DNA from: JBFXEO01 sp050180015
Lineage (GTDB): Bacteria; Bacteroidota; Bacteroidia; Bacteroidales; Tenuifilaceae
Reading direction: 5' to 3'
NCBI GenBank assembly: GCA_050180015.1
Contig: JBFXEO010000004.1
Coordinates: 1 to 35,648, forward strand
DNA: 35,648 nucleotides
Shown: positions 1-7,577 of the stretch, piece by piece
Position numbering within the stretch: the stretch's first letter is position 1
Layout: the number at the start of each line of letters is the position of its first letter
Position numbers and translations under genes: made by a program
Notes under the pieces: generated by a model
What the model saw: only the letters and a program-made list of their open reading frames with translations
Told to the model about the DNA's origin: nothing
Databases searched by the model: none

Positions 1-100
1 TCATCTCTCCCTCCAGTACAGGCGATGCATAAAATTTTTTAACTCCGCCCCCGGCGACTCCGGGCTGGCCTTTTTCAATAACTTTAAATTTAACTGCCAT
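1..100 (-). CDS. HU-like DNA-binding protein, N-terminal part (runs off the window)
   Basis: The minus strand opens with ATG at 98-100 and reads MAVKFKVIEKGQPGVAGGG, then VKKFYASPVLEGEM, up to the window edge. This start is typical of the Bacteroidota-specific HU-related family (histone-like DNA-binding protein), small nucleoid proteins that bind and bend DNA. Only about 33 codons are present, so the DNA-binding arm cannot be examined. It lies 62 bp downstream of cas6 on the same strand. That gap holds no obvious terminator, so co-transcription is possible, although HU-like genes usually have their own promoter. The family call rests on recognising the N-terminal sequence. Confidence 0.75.
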   Translation of the reverse strand, partial: MAVKFKVIEKGQPGVAGGGVKKFYASPVLEGEM

Positions 101-162
101 TGGTTTATATATTTAAGGTTAATAATAGCCGGAAAATACTATGCAACCTACCCGGCATTAGG

Positions 163-942
163 TTAATTCGATTTTTCATTCGCTACCTCCACACAGCCAA
201 AACCCATGCTGTTTTTTTCGCCAAAACCGGAAGAGTACCCTACCCGCAATAGCTCCGGTGCCAGCTTAATTTTAAAACGGTAAGCATATCCTATCACCCT
301 GGTTTGCTCTGCCGTTCCAGCCTTAATGGTAATGCCATGCTTACGCGGCAGCGAGAGTAGCTCAAAACCCAGGGCATGGGTTCCTACAAAACTGCCGCCA
401 TAAAACACCTTGTACTTCTGCAGTAGGTTATGCTGCAGCCTCGACGCCGTACCAACCTCCGATGGGGCCGTGTAATGAGGGGCTCCATTACTTCCCCGGA
501 CAGACAATACAATCGGCGACATTGCCTCAAATACCATAGTGTCGGTGAATGCCGGGTCAGGTATCAGCTCAACGGAACTTACCCTAAGTTCTACCCTGCT
601 TCTGCTATCGCCCAGCACAAAATGCTGATTTGCAAAAACTCCCCGAATAAACTCCTCGGTCGATTTCTCGGGCAAAAACGAGAGCACAACCGATATTACC
701 CCCGATTGGATATGAATTCTATCGGCAATAACCCTTTTATCGGCAATAAGCAGGCGCGAAAAGGTAAACAGCCGGAACTGCTTGTTCCCGTCGGCAAATC
801 CATTCCGATGAAGCCAACTGGCATACTCCCTGTTACCCTTTGCAATGGTATGGTATATCCACGCCGATGTTTCATACTGATAGTTGATGGGAATTGTTGG
901 GTTTCCATGGCCAAGAACTTCGAGGCTTATACGAAATCGCAT
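163..942 (-). CDS. cas6: CRISPR-associated endoribonuclease Cas6
   Basis: 259 aa, the usual length for Cas6, the enzyme that cuts CRISPR precursor RNA within its repeats. The C-terminus carries the diagnostic glycine-rich loop, GYSSGFGEKNSMGFGCVEV (about residues 236-254). The N-terminal ferredoxin-like half has Tyr30, His45 and Lys54, spaced much like the catalytic Tyr31/His46/Lys52 of Pyrococcus Cas6, so it is probably active (alignment by eye). The first ATG (940-942) begins directly with the family-like MRFRISLEV, so I keep it. No other cas gene or repeat array lies within the window. The flanking genes are an HU-like protein and the nqr operon, so this is an isolated cas6, or one whose system is elsewhere. 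Confident on family, unsure of partner. Confidence 0.85.
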   Translation of the reverse strand: MRFRISLEVLGHGNPTIPINYQYETSAWIYHTIAKGNREYASWLHRNGFADGNKQFRLFTFSRLLIADKRVIADRIHIQSGVISVVLSFLPEKSTEEFIRGVFANQHFVLGDSRSRVELRVSSVELIPDPAFTDTMVFEAMSPIVLSVRGSNGAPHYTAPSEVGTASRLQHNLLQKYKVFYGGSFVGTHALGFELLSLPRKHGITIKAGTAEQTRVIGYAYRFKIKLAPELLRVGYSSGFGEKNSMGFGCVEVANEKSN

Positions 943-1288
943 TTACCAAAATTTTTGTTCATTTATTCGAAGTTATAAAAATTTTAGCATACCGTTTTAC
1001 ATTTCGGGTAGCTTTTTTAGGAAGCGTTTGAAACCTCAGCATATTCGCTGAAGGAATTAAAAAAAAGTCAGAATCCGGGGTTAAAATGTAAAATGTCATC
1101 CCAGAATAGCCCCCGTACCGGCTAAAGGGAAAGTAAGGCGAGTTTGGCAGGGCCATTCGGGTGCGTGTAAAATCAACCCGGGGGATTGTAGCTTCATTCT
1201 ATTCCGTTTAGTTAAAGTTACGGGAGGTACGAAAACGGCCCAGCCTTAATTAAATGAAGAATTTCATCTCTGGCGGATTTTGCCCCAG
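943..1288. other. non-coding stretch upstream of cas6
   Basis: About 350 bp between the cas6 start and the candidate small-RNA terminator. I see no convincing gene, repeat array or strong promoter. A 65-codon open frame on minus (959-1156) lacks recognisable domains and looks fortuitous. A cas6 promoter and leader should lie in the first 60 bp upstream of 942, but only a poor match to TAnnTTTG is visible there. Confidence 0.5.
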
Positions 1289-1289
1289 C

Positions 1290-1410
1290 CCATAAAAACA
1301 GAAAACGGGTACCGTAGGTACCCGTCTCATTCTTAACCCTTAACCTAAAACCAAACCTAAACCTAACTTCAAAACTAAAAGTCTATGAAAAACTTCTTCG
1401 TTCTAAATAC
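1290..1410 (-). ncRNA. candidate small RNA with its own -7 box and terminator
   Basis: On the minus strand a perfect Bacteroidota -7 box, TATCTTTG (complement of 1415-1422), is followed by about 100 nt without a sensible reading frame. It ends in a perfect 9-bp hairpin with a 3-nt loop (arms 1317-1325 and 1305-1313), followed by a T-rich tail (complement of 1289-1304). The middle (complement of about 1334-1372) is a G/T-rich run built from GGTTTAG/GGTTAAG-like units. No good -33 TTTG is seen. Promoter box plus intrinsic terminator suggests a roughly 120-nt independent transcript, just past the end of nqrF. The alternative is that it is only the nqr 3' region. I cannot assign an RNA family. 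Confidence 0.45.
1305..1325 (-). terminator. intrinsic terminator of the candidate small RNA
   Basis: Perfect inverted repeat ACGGGTACC / GGTACCCGT around a 3-nt loop. Read on minus, the hairpin is followed by TTTTCTGTTTTTA, a typical rho-independent tail. It could also end leftover transcription of the nqr operon. Confidence 0.65.
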
Positions 1411-1422
1411 ACTGCAAAGATA

Positions 1423-1446
1423 AACCCGGGTAAGCTAACTCGGGTT
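1423..1446 (-). terminator. possible nqr operon terminator
   Basis: Inverted repeat AACCCG (1423-1428) / CGGGTT (1441-1446) with a 12-nt loop, 32 bp past the nqrF stop. On minus it runs into TTTATCTTT, a weak T-rich tail that overlaps the -7 box of the candidate small RNA. The stem is short and the loop long, so this is a modest call. Confidence 0.3.
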
Positions 1447-1477
1447 AAATGGTCGTTAATAAAAGTTAATCTTTATG

Positions 1478-2740
1478 TTAGCCCCCAAAATCATCAAATG
1501 CAATCATTTCCTGAGGAACTCCCAGGTTGTAGAGCATTTTTTGAACTGCCTCGTTCATGGCCGGAGGCCCGCAAAGGTAGTATTCAATATCCTCGGGGGC
1601 ATCGTGCTTGCAGAGGTAGTTATCGTATATTACCTGATGGATAAAACCAACGTACCCGCTCCACCTATCCTCCGGCTTTGGTTCCGAAAGGGCAATATGG
1701 AATTTAAAGTTGGGGAAATCCTGTTCTATTTTGTGAAAATTATCCTCGTAGAATATCTCACGTCTGGAGCGTGCCCCGTACCAGAAAGTGGCCTTACGGT
1801 TTGTCTTAACGGTATGGAACTGGTGGAAAATATGCGAGCGCATGGGGGCCATCCCGGCACCGCCTCCAATAAACATCATTTCGTTCTGGGTATCCTTAAC
1901 AAAGAATTCACCGTAAGGGCCAGAGATGGTAACCTTATCGCCCGGCCTGCGGGAGAAAATAAAGCTGGAGCAAACACCAGGGTTAACATTCAGAAAGGCG
2001 TTCCGCTCCCGGTCCCACGGTGGCGAAGCAATACGGACATTTAGCATGATGATATTATCCTCCGCCGGATGGTTCGCCATGGAGTATGCCCTAAAGGTTT
2101 CCTCGGTATTTTTCATCTTCAAATTCCACATTCCAAACTTATCCCATTCATCGCGGAACTCCTCCTCCACATCAATATCCCGAGAAAAATCAACCTCCAG
2201 CTTCGGAACATCTATCTGGATATACCCGCCGGATTTAAAGTGTAGCCGTTCTCCCTCGGGCAGCTTTACCTTGAACTCCTTGATAAAGGTTGCCACGTTT
2301 CGGTTCGATATCACCTCGCACTCCCACTTCTTAATGCCCATTACCTCTTCGGGAACATCAACCGCCAAATCCTCGCGGACTTTAACCTGGCAGCCCAGCC
2401 GCCAATGATCGTTCTGCTGCCTACGGGTAAAAAAGTTTACCTCGGTGGGCAGTATGCTACCGCCACCTTCCACTACACGGCATTTGCACATCCCGCAGGT
2501 ACCGCCACCTCCACAGGCCGATGGTAAAAAAATACCGCTGTTACTTAGCGTGGCAAGTATAGAGCTACCCGGTTCTACCTCCAGTATTTCTGTACCCTCA
2601 TTGATATTTATTTTGACATTGCCCGACGGCGTTAACTTTTTCTTGGCGTAAAGCAGGATACCCACCAGAAGAAGAATTACCATCAAAAATACAGCTACGG
2701 CACCTAAAACTATTGAACCGCTATTGGTAAGTAATATCAT
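1478..2740 (-). CDS. nqrF: Na+-translocating NADH:quinone reductase subunit F
   Basis: 420 aa, the electron entry subunit of NQR. It oxidises NADH and passes electrons via FAD and a 2Fe-2S centre to the membrane subunits. Visible in order: an N-terminal membrane helix (about 8-31); a plant-type ferredoxin domain with cluster cysteines Cys76, Cys82, Cys85 and Cys117; the FAD-binding RAYS motif (217-220); and the NADH-binding GGGAGMAP (292-299) and CGPPAMN (about 390) motifs. All key residues are present and the length is normal. It is the last gene of an nqrABCDEF operon, 27 bp after nqrE. Confidence 0.97.
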   Translation of the reverse strand: MILLTNSGSIVLGAVAVFLMVILLLVGILLYAKKKLTPSGNVKININEGTEILEVEPGSSILATLSNSGIFLPSACGGGGTCGMCKCRVVEGGGSILPTEVNFFTRRQQNDHWRLGCQVKVREDLAVDVPEEVMGIKKWECEVISNRNVATFIKEFKVKLPEGERLHFKSGGYIQIDVPKLEVDFSRDIDVEEEFRDEWDKFGMWNLKMKNTEETFRAYSMANHPAEDNIIMLNVRIASPPWDRERNAFLNVNPGVCSSFIFSRRPGDKVTISGPYGEFFVKDTQNEMMFIGGGAGMAPMRSHIFHQFHTVKTNRKATFWYGARSRREIFYEDNFHKIEQDFPNFKFHIALSEPKPEDRWSGYVGFIHQVIYDNYLCKHDAPEDIEYYLCGPPAMNEAVQKMLYNLGVPQEMIAFDDFGG

Positions 2741-2767
2741 AATTTTTGTACTTTTTTCGGTTTACAA

Positions 2768-3385
2768 CTACAGCTTAATCCCCATGAAGGTCATAAAGGC
2801 AATGCCCATTAGCCCGGTAAGAATAAAAGCAATGCCCAAACCTCTCAGGGGCTTAGGGACATTGGAGTATTTAAGCTTCTCGCGGATGGCCGCTATGCTA
2901 ACAATGGCCAGGAACCAGCCAACTCCCGATCCAAAACCAAAAACGGTAGCCTCGGCCAGGGTTTCGTACTCCCGCTCCTGCATAAATAGCGATCCTCCCA
3001 GGATTGCACAGTTAACGGCTATAAGCGGAAGAAATATGCCCAGTGCATTGTACAGCGAGGGGGAATACTTTTCTACAACCATCTCCACCAGCTGAACCAT
3101 CGACGCAATAACGGCGATGAACATGATAAACGACAAAAAACTCAAATCGAGCGAAGCGAGGCTTTCATCGAGCCAGCTTAATGCCCCCGGAAGTAGCAAA
3201 TACTTGTTGAGCAGGTAATTCACCGGAACCGTAATCAGCATCACAAATATAACCGCTACGCCCAAGCCTGTAGATGTTTTCACCGTTTTCGATACTGCCA
3301 GGTACGAACACATACCCAAAAAGTACGAGAATATCATGTTATCGATAAAAACCGACCGGACGAATATATTTATCAGATTTTCCAT
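2768..3385 (-). CDS. nqrE: Na+-translocating NADH:quinone reductase subunit E
   Basis: 205 aa, almost wholly hydrophobic, about six membrane helices. NqrE and NqrD are paralogous inner-membrane subunits, related to RnfA/RnfE, that together hold an iron centre and form part of the Na+ and electron path. The N-terminus (MENLINIFVRSVFIDNMIFS) and the segment FLPLIAVNCAILGGSLFM, with its conserved mid-membrane cysteine, are characteristic of the family. It sits 18 bp after nqrD and 27 bp before nqrF, consistent with co-transcription. Confidence 0.96.
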   Translation of the reverse strand: MENLINIFVRSVFIDNMIFSYFLGMCSYLAVSKTVKTSTGLGVAVIFVMLITVPVNYLLNKYLLLPGALSWLDESLASLDLSFLSFIMFIAVIASMVQLVEMVVEKYSPSLYNALGIFLPLIAVNCAILGGSLFMQEREYETLAEATVFGFGSGVGWFLAIVSIAAIREKLKYSNVPKPLRGLGIAFILTGLMGIAFMTFMGIKL

Positions 3386-3403
3386 GGTTGCAATATATTT
3401 GAA

Positions 3404-4063
3404 TTATTCCTCCAAAAGTTTTTTGTTCCTGCTCCGCTGAATCCATATAATAATACCTACCAGAATGAGCGCCATGGGAGGTAGTATCATCAGCCCGTTA
3501 TTCTCGTAAAAACCACCATTCTTCACGTAGTACGATTCAGGTATAACGCGGTAGCCCCAAATGGTGCCGGCACCCAGCAGCTCCCGGAAAAACGAAACAA
3601 CAATAAGTATTAACCCGTAACCCAGCCCATTTCCAATTCCATCGAGGAACGATGGCCACGGCTTGTTGCCAAGCGCAAAGGCCTCCAGCCGCCCCATCAG
3701 AATACAGTTGGTAATAATAAGCCCAACAAATACCGACAGCTGCTTGCTGACATCGTAAACGTAGGCCTTCAGTATCTCATCAACAAGAATAACCAGCGCA
3801 GCAATTACAACAAGCTGTACAATGATCCTTATTCTGTTGGGAATGGTATTGCGGATCAGCGAAATAATCAGGTTCGAAAAAGCAGTAACCACCATAACAG
3901 AAACAGCCATAACGAATGCCGGTTTCATCTTTACGGTAACCGCCAGGGCCGAACAAATGCCCAGTACGAGAACTGTAATCGGATTTTTAGAGTTTACCGG
4001 ATCGGTGAGCAACTTCAGGTTCTTCGCCGAGAACCAAGGCTCTTTTTCCTTCATATTAGTCAT
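3404..4063 (-). CDS. nqrD: Na+-translocating NADH:quinone reductase subunit D
   Basis: 219 aa, polytopic membrane subunit, paralogous to NqrE. The conserved cysteine-bearing segment is FVGLIITNCILMGRLEAFA. The C-terminal tail is charged. The start codon overlaps the end of nqrC by 8 nt, suggesting translational coupling. The first ATG gives MTNMKEKEPWF; an ATG three codons later is equally possible. Confidence 0.96.
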   Translation of the reverse strand: MTNMKEKEPWFSAKNLKLLTDPVNSKNPITVLVLGICSALAVTVKMKPAFVMAVSVMVVTAFSNLIISLIRNTIPNRIRIIVQLVVIAALVILVDEILKAYVYDVSKQLSVFVGLIITNCILMGRLEAFALGNKPWPSFLDGIGNGLGYGLILIVVSFFRELLGAGTIWGYRVIPESYYVKNGGFYENNGLMILPPMALILVGIIIWIQRSRNKKLLEE

Positions 4064-4811
4064 GGCTTAATTTCTTTTGATTACTAAAAAACGATTGGTA
4101 GCCGCCCAGACAGCTGGAAAGCATTGCCTCAAGCCCCCTGCTTGTGATTGTTCCGCCCGATATGGCATCTACAGCGTGTGGATTTTGCTTATCGGCACCA
4201 CCCTTTACTACCGTAATGGAAACGAACGATCCGTTGCTGTATATCGATTTCCCCACAAACTGTGCCTGAAACTCCAGCGTAGCAATTTCGGCACCTAAGC
4301 CCGGGGTTTCGCCCTGATGGGCAAAGGTTGCCCCGTAAATTGTATCCATGTCATCGTTCAGCGCAATGTACCCCCAAATTGGGCCCCAAAGTCCCCTTCC
4401 CCGTAAAGGGAATATGTACTTGGTACTACCATCATCCAGGGTAGCCCTGTAAACTGGCAGGTTACGCTGCTCCAAAGGTTTTGAGAGTTCTACCTTCATG
4501 TCAATACCAAAGGCGTTAACGCCATCAAGCCGTTCGCCCCTAGAGTTTACCGCGAATAGTTCAACGATGTACTTTGTAAAAGTATCGGAAACAAACTTGT
4601 GCTTGTTGGCAGCCTTATCGGCACCATCGGCCTTACCGATAGATTTTAGTATGTCTATTTTTTTCTCGGTTTCCTTATTCTTTTCCTGCGCCGGCTTTAG
4701 CGATGTTGCTGCAACGGCAAGCAGTATGGCAACCAGCATAACCATTCCCGACGCGTACAGGAAGGTGTAACGGTTGCTATTCCTGTCTATTTTTTTTCCT
4801 ATTAATCCCAT
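4056..4811 (-). CDS. nqrC: Na+-translocating NADH:quinone reductase subunit C
   Basis: 251 aa. One N-terminal membrane helix (about 14-36) anchors a periplasmic FMN-binding domain. NqrC carries covalent FMN on a threonine of an S-G-A-T type motif. Here the motif reads SGGTITS, with the acceptor predicted at Thr221; a glycine replaces the usual alanine, a conservative change. FMN attachment needs the transferase ApbE, which is not encoded in this window. The gene overlaps nqrD by 8 nt and lies 11 bp after nqrB. Confidence 0.95.
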   Translation of the reverse strand: MGLIGKKIDRNSNRYTFLYASGMVMLVAILLAVAATSLKPAQEKNKETEKKIDILKSIGKADGADKAANKHKFVSDTFTKYIVELFAVNSRGERLDGVNAFGIDMKVELSKPLEQRNLPVYRATLDDGSTKYIFPLRGRGLWGPIWGYIALNDDMDTIYGATFAHQGETPGLGAEIATLEFQAQFVGKSIYSNGSFVSITVVKGGADKQNPHAVDAISGGTITSRGLEAMLSSCLGGYQSFFSNQKKLSHD

Positions 4812-4822
4812 GGTAGTTCACA

Positions 4823-5989
4823 TTATAAGTTTGCAACCTTTTTACCCCTTCGCATACGCCTCCCAATATTAGCCTGCACCACGTAGTAGTCAATTAGCGG
4901 TGCAAAAGCGTTCATCAGCAAAATTGACAGCATCATACCTTCGGGGTATGCGGGATTTAGTACCCTTACCAGAATGGCAAGAAATCCTACAAGGAAACCG
5001 TATATCCATTTACCGGTGCTGGTTTGCGAAGCGGTAACAGGATCGGTGGCCATAAATACAGCCCCAAATGCAAAACCTCCCATGATTAAATGCTGCCATG
5101 CAGGGATTTCCATGTAAGGGTTAACCGCAAAGAAATTAAAAAGCAAGCCGGCAAATAAACCGCCAAATGCAACGGAAAGCATTATTTTCCAGCTGCCAAC
5201 GCCAGTAGCTATAAGTATAATGGCTCCAATAAGAATGGCCAGGGTTGATGTTTCGCCAATTGAACCCGGAATAAAACCCATGAACATATCGTACACTGAG
5301 GGAAGCTTATTCATCTGGTATGCCGCTGCATTGGCCAGCGGGGTTGCACCGGAAAAACCATCGACCATTTGCTGGGCGTGTGCTATTCCCGCCACCCAAA
5401 CCTTATCGCCCGACATGTGCGATGGATACGCAAAAAACAGGAATGCTCTGGCCAGCAAGGCCGGATTAAATACATTCATTCCGGTTCCGCCAAAAACTTC
5501 TTTCCCTATAATTACCGAAAATGCCGTGGCAAGGGCAACCATCCATAACGGAACGTTTACGGGCAAAATCAACGGGATAAGTAGCCCCGTAACCAAAAAG
5601 CCCTCGTTAACATCGTGCCTGCGTACCTGTGCAAAGATAAACTCTATGGATAACCCCACTGCGTAACTAACAACAATAATAGGTAGAACTTTTAGAAATC
5701 CATAAATAAAGTTTTGCCACAAAGTCCACGTTTCGCCAACCATTAATGAGTGCTGGTAGCCAGCATTCCACATTCCGAAAAGCATGGCGGGTAACAATGC
5801 CGTAATTACAACAGTCATTGTACGTTTCATGTCTATGGAATCGCGGATATGGCTCCCCTTTACAGTAACTTTATCGGGGACAAAAAGAAATGTTTCAAAC
5901 GCATCGAAGGTAGAATGGAACATTCCAAGTTTCCCTCCCGCCTCAAAATTAGGTTTAATTTTATCGATATAACGCCGTAATGCCTTCAT
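4823..5989 (-). CDS. nqrB: Na+-translocating NADH:quinone reductase subunit B
   Basis: 388 aa, the large membrane subunit. It binds covalent FMN and riboflavin and is thought to form the sodium channel. The flavinylation motif SGAT is at 213-216, in the context GFSGATPLA, making Thr216 the predicted FMN attachment site. The N-terminal cytosolic stretch and about ten hydrophobic segments fit the family. It lies 21 bp downstream of nqrA and 11 bp before nqrC. Confidence 0.97.
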   Translation of the reverse strand: MKALRRYIDKIKPNFEAGGKLGMFHSTFDAFETFLFVPDKVTVKGSHIRDSIDMKRTMTVVITALLPAMLFGMWNAGYQHSLMVGETWTLWQNFIYGFLKVLPIIVVSYAVGLSIEFIFAQVRRHDVNEGFLVTGLLIPLILPVNVPLWMVALATAFSVIIGKEVFGGTGMNVFNPALLARAFLFFAYPSHMSGDKVWVAGIAHAQQMVDGFSGATPLANAAAYQMNKLPSVYDMFMGFIPGSIGETSTLAILIGAIILIATGVGSWKIMLSVAFGGLFAGLLFNFFAVNPYMEIPAWQHLIMGGFAFGAVFMATDPVTASQTSTGKWIYGFLVGFLAILVRVLNPAYPEGMMLSILLMNAFAPLIDYYVVQANIGRRMRRGKKVANL

Positions 5990-6010
5990 TGGTTGAAGTG
6001 TATTAATTTG

Positions 6011-7369
6011 CTAACTTAACTCTTTAATCATAGTATTTATACCCTCACGGAGTATTTCCTGCACCTCGATCTTGGATGTACAAACGTACTCGCAGAGCGC
6101 CATATCCTCCTCCACAACCTCATAAATGCCCAGCTGCTCCATGCGGTCAATATCATTAGCCAGAATAGCCTTTATAAGATATACCGGGTAAATATCCATG
6201 GGGAAAACTTTTTCGTACTGCCCGGTAAGCACGTAAGCCCGTTGGCCCCCATTAATATTAGTATCGACTCTGTACTGTTTCCCGGGCATTAATTTCGAAA
6301 AGAAAGTGCGCGATGCGCTGAACTTACTGAACCCGGGCAACATCCATCCCAAAAATTCATGATGGTTACCCTCCGGGATCACGGTAACCATACTATCGTA
6401 GAACCCCAAAAATCCAAGGGTCTCAACCCTTGTTCCGGTTAACACGTTCCCGCTGATTACTCTCCGCTCAGTATCGGATTTAACCAGGTTCTCACGAATA
6501 ATACTATCGACCCGGAAGCCGGAAATTAACCTGTAATAACGAGGTTTCAGCACCTCTGATCCTGCCAGGGCAATAACCTTTGTTGCATCATAAATTCCCT
6601 TTATAAACAAACGGCCGATAATGATAACATCTAACGGGTTAATCACCCAAACTACTTCTCCCTTACTTATCGGATCCACATGATGTATTTGTACTCCCAC
6701 GTTGCCGGCAGGGTGTGGCCCCGAAAAATACTGGCGTTCCACATTCTTTGCCTTGGCAAATACGCTCGAAGCCGGATAGTTAGCGTCTATTCCAAGGTGT
6801 ATTTTCCCGCTGGTCAACTTCTTCAGCGCGTCTATGCCTGCCTGAAAAGCCTCGCCCTCACCATTTACTGAAAAATCCATATCGGGAGCTAGCGGAGCCG
6901 TATCGAAACAGGAAATGAATATCGATTTTGGCGTATCTACGGGGTTGGCTATAATTCCATAGGGGCGCTGCCGGATGTAGGGCCATGCTCCAGATTTTAG
7001 CAGCCTATCCACAATTTGTTCCCTAGACAACCCCGAAGGATTGACTACTTCAAATTTTTCGTATTCTACGCTTCCAGTAGTTTTTACAACAACTTCGAGG
7101 ATTACCCTCCTATCGCCCCGGCGAACCTCAACAACCTCGCCGCTTACCGGGGAGCTGAAGGTTATATTGGGCCTATACTTATCGTGAAACAGCGGAGTAC
7201 CGGCCTTAACCATATCGCCAACCTGTACCTCCAGCTTTGGTGTTAAACCGGGAAAATCCGTTGGCTTAACCGCATACGTTTCTGCCATATCGACACGGGC
7301 AAGAACTCTTTCCGGTTGCCCGGCCAGCGGTATGTTCAAACCCTTTTTTATCTTAATTACTTTCGACAT
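6011..7369 (-). CDS. nqrA: Na+-translocating NADH:quinone reductase subunit A
   Basis: 452 aa, the soluble quinone-site subunit of NQR and first gene of the operon. The N-terminus (MSKVIKIKKGLNIPLAGQPE) and the following barrel-sandwich region with FHDKYRPNITFSSPVSGEV are typical. No flavin or metal site is expected in this subunit. It ends in TAG, which shows that TAG is a normal stop in this genome. The upstream region (7370-7577) is shared with the divergent plug gene. I see only a weak TAATTTTA-like box for the nqr promoter there. Confidence 0.96.
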   Translation of the reverse strand: MSKVIKIKKGLNIPLAGQPERVLARVDMAETYAVKPTDFPGLTPKLEVQVGDMVKAGTPLFHDKYRPNITFSSPVSGEVVEVRRGDRRVILEVVVKTTGSVEYEKFEVVNPSGLSREQIVDRLLKSGAWPYIRQRPYGIIANPVDTPKSIFISCFDTAPLAPDMDFSVNGEGEAFQAGIDALKKLTSGKIHLGIDANYPASSVFAKAKNVERQYFSGPHPAGNVGVQIHHVDPISKGEVVWVINPLDVIIIGRLFIKGIYDATKVIALAGSEVLKPRYYRLISGFRVDSIIRENLVKSDTERRVISGNVLTGTRVETLGFLGFYDSMVTVIPEGNHHEFLGWMLPGFSKFSASRTFFSKLMPGKQYRVDTNINGGQRAYVLTGQYEKVFPMDIYPVYLIKAILANDIDRMEQLGIYEVVEEDMALCEYVCTSKIEVQEILREGINTMIKELS

Positions 7370-7545
7370 ACTGTTCGAAATTTTTATTTTGACATAAAAT
7401 TAAGCATTTGTTTAACCCGACAAGAAATTGGTACTACCCTTTTTTAAAAGGGAATAACAGCATTCAATTCCACAGGTAACAACAGGATTGAGAAAAACGA
7501 TAATTATATTCCACCCGCTGCCCGTAAATTTGGACGTAAAAGTAA

Positions 7546-7553
7546 TATCTTTG
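7546..7553 (+). promoter_or_regulatory. -7 promoter box for the T9SS plug gene
   Basis: TATCTTTG matches the Bacteroidota TAnnTTTG element and lies 24 bp before the ATG at 7578. It argues for that start over one 90 bp further upstream, which would begin before the promoter. A TTTG at 7529-7532 is too close (13 bp) to be the partner -33 element. Confidence 0.5.
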
Positions 7554-7577
7554 AAAATAAAATATAAATTTTTTCGG

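Noticed and set aside
430..978. 182-codon plus-strand open frame over cas6
   Set aside because: Antisense shadow of cas6, low-complexity and without recognisable domains.
959..1156. 65-codon minus-strand open frame between cas6 and nqr
   Set aside because: No domain, no ribosome-binding context, odd composition; looks like a chance frame.
1385..1423. Short plus-strand peptide MKNFFVLNTLQR preceded by an A/C-rich leader
   Set aside because: Only 12 codons, no follow-on coding sequence, and it is antisense to a better supported -7 box and terminator pair.
1..1477. CRISPR array next to cas6
   Set aside because: No direct repeats of 25-40 bp with regular spacers can be seen anywhere in this stretch or the rest of the window.
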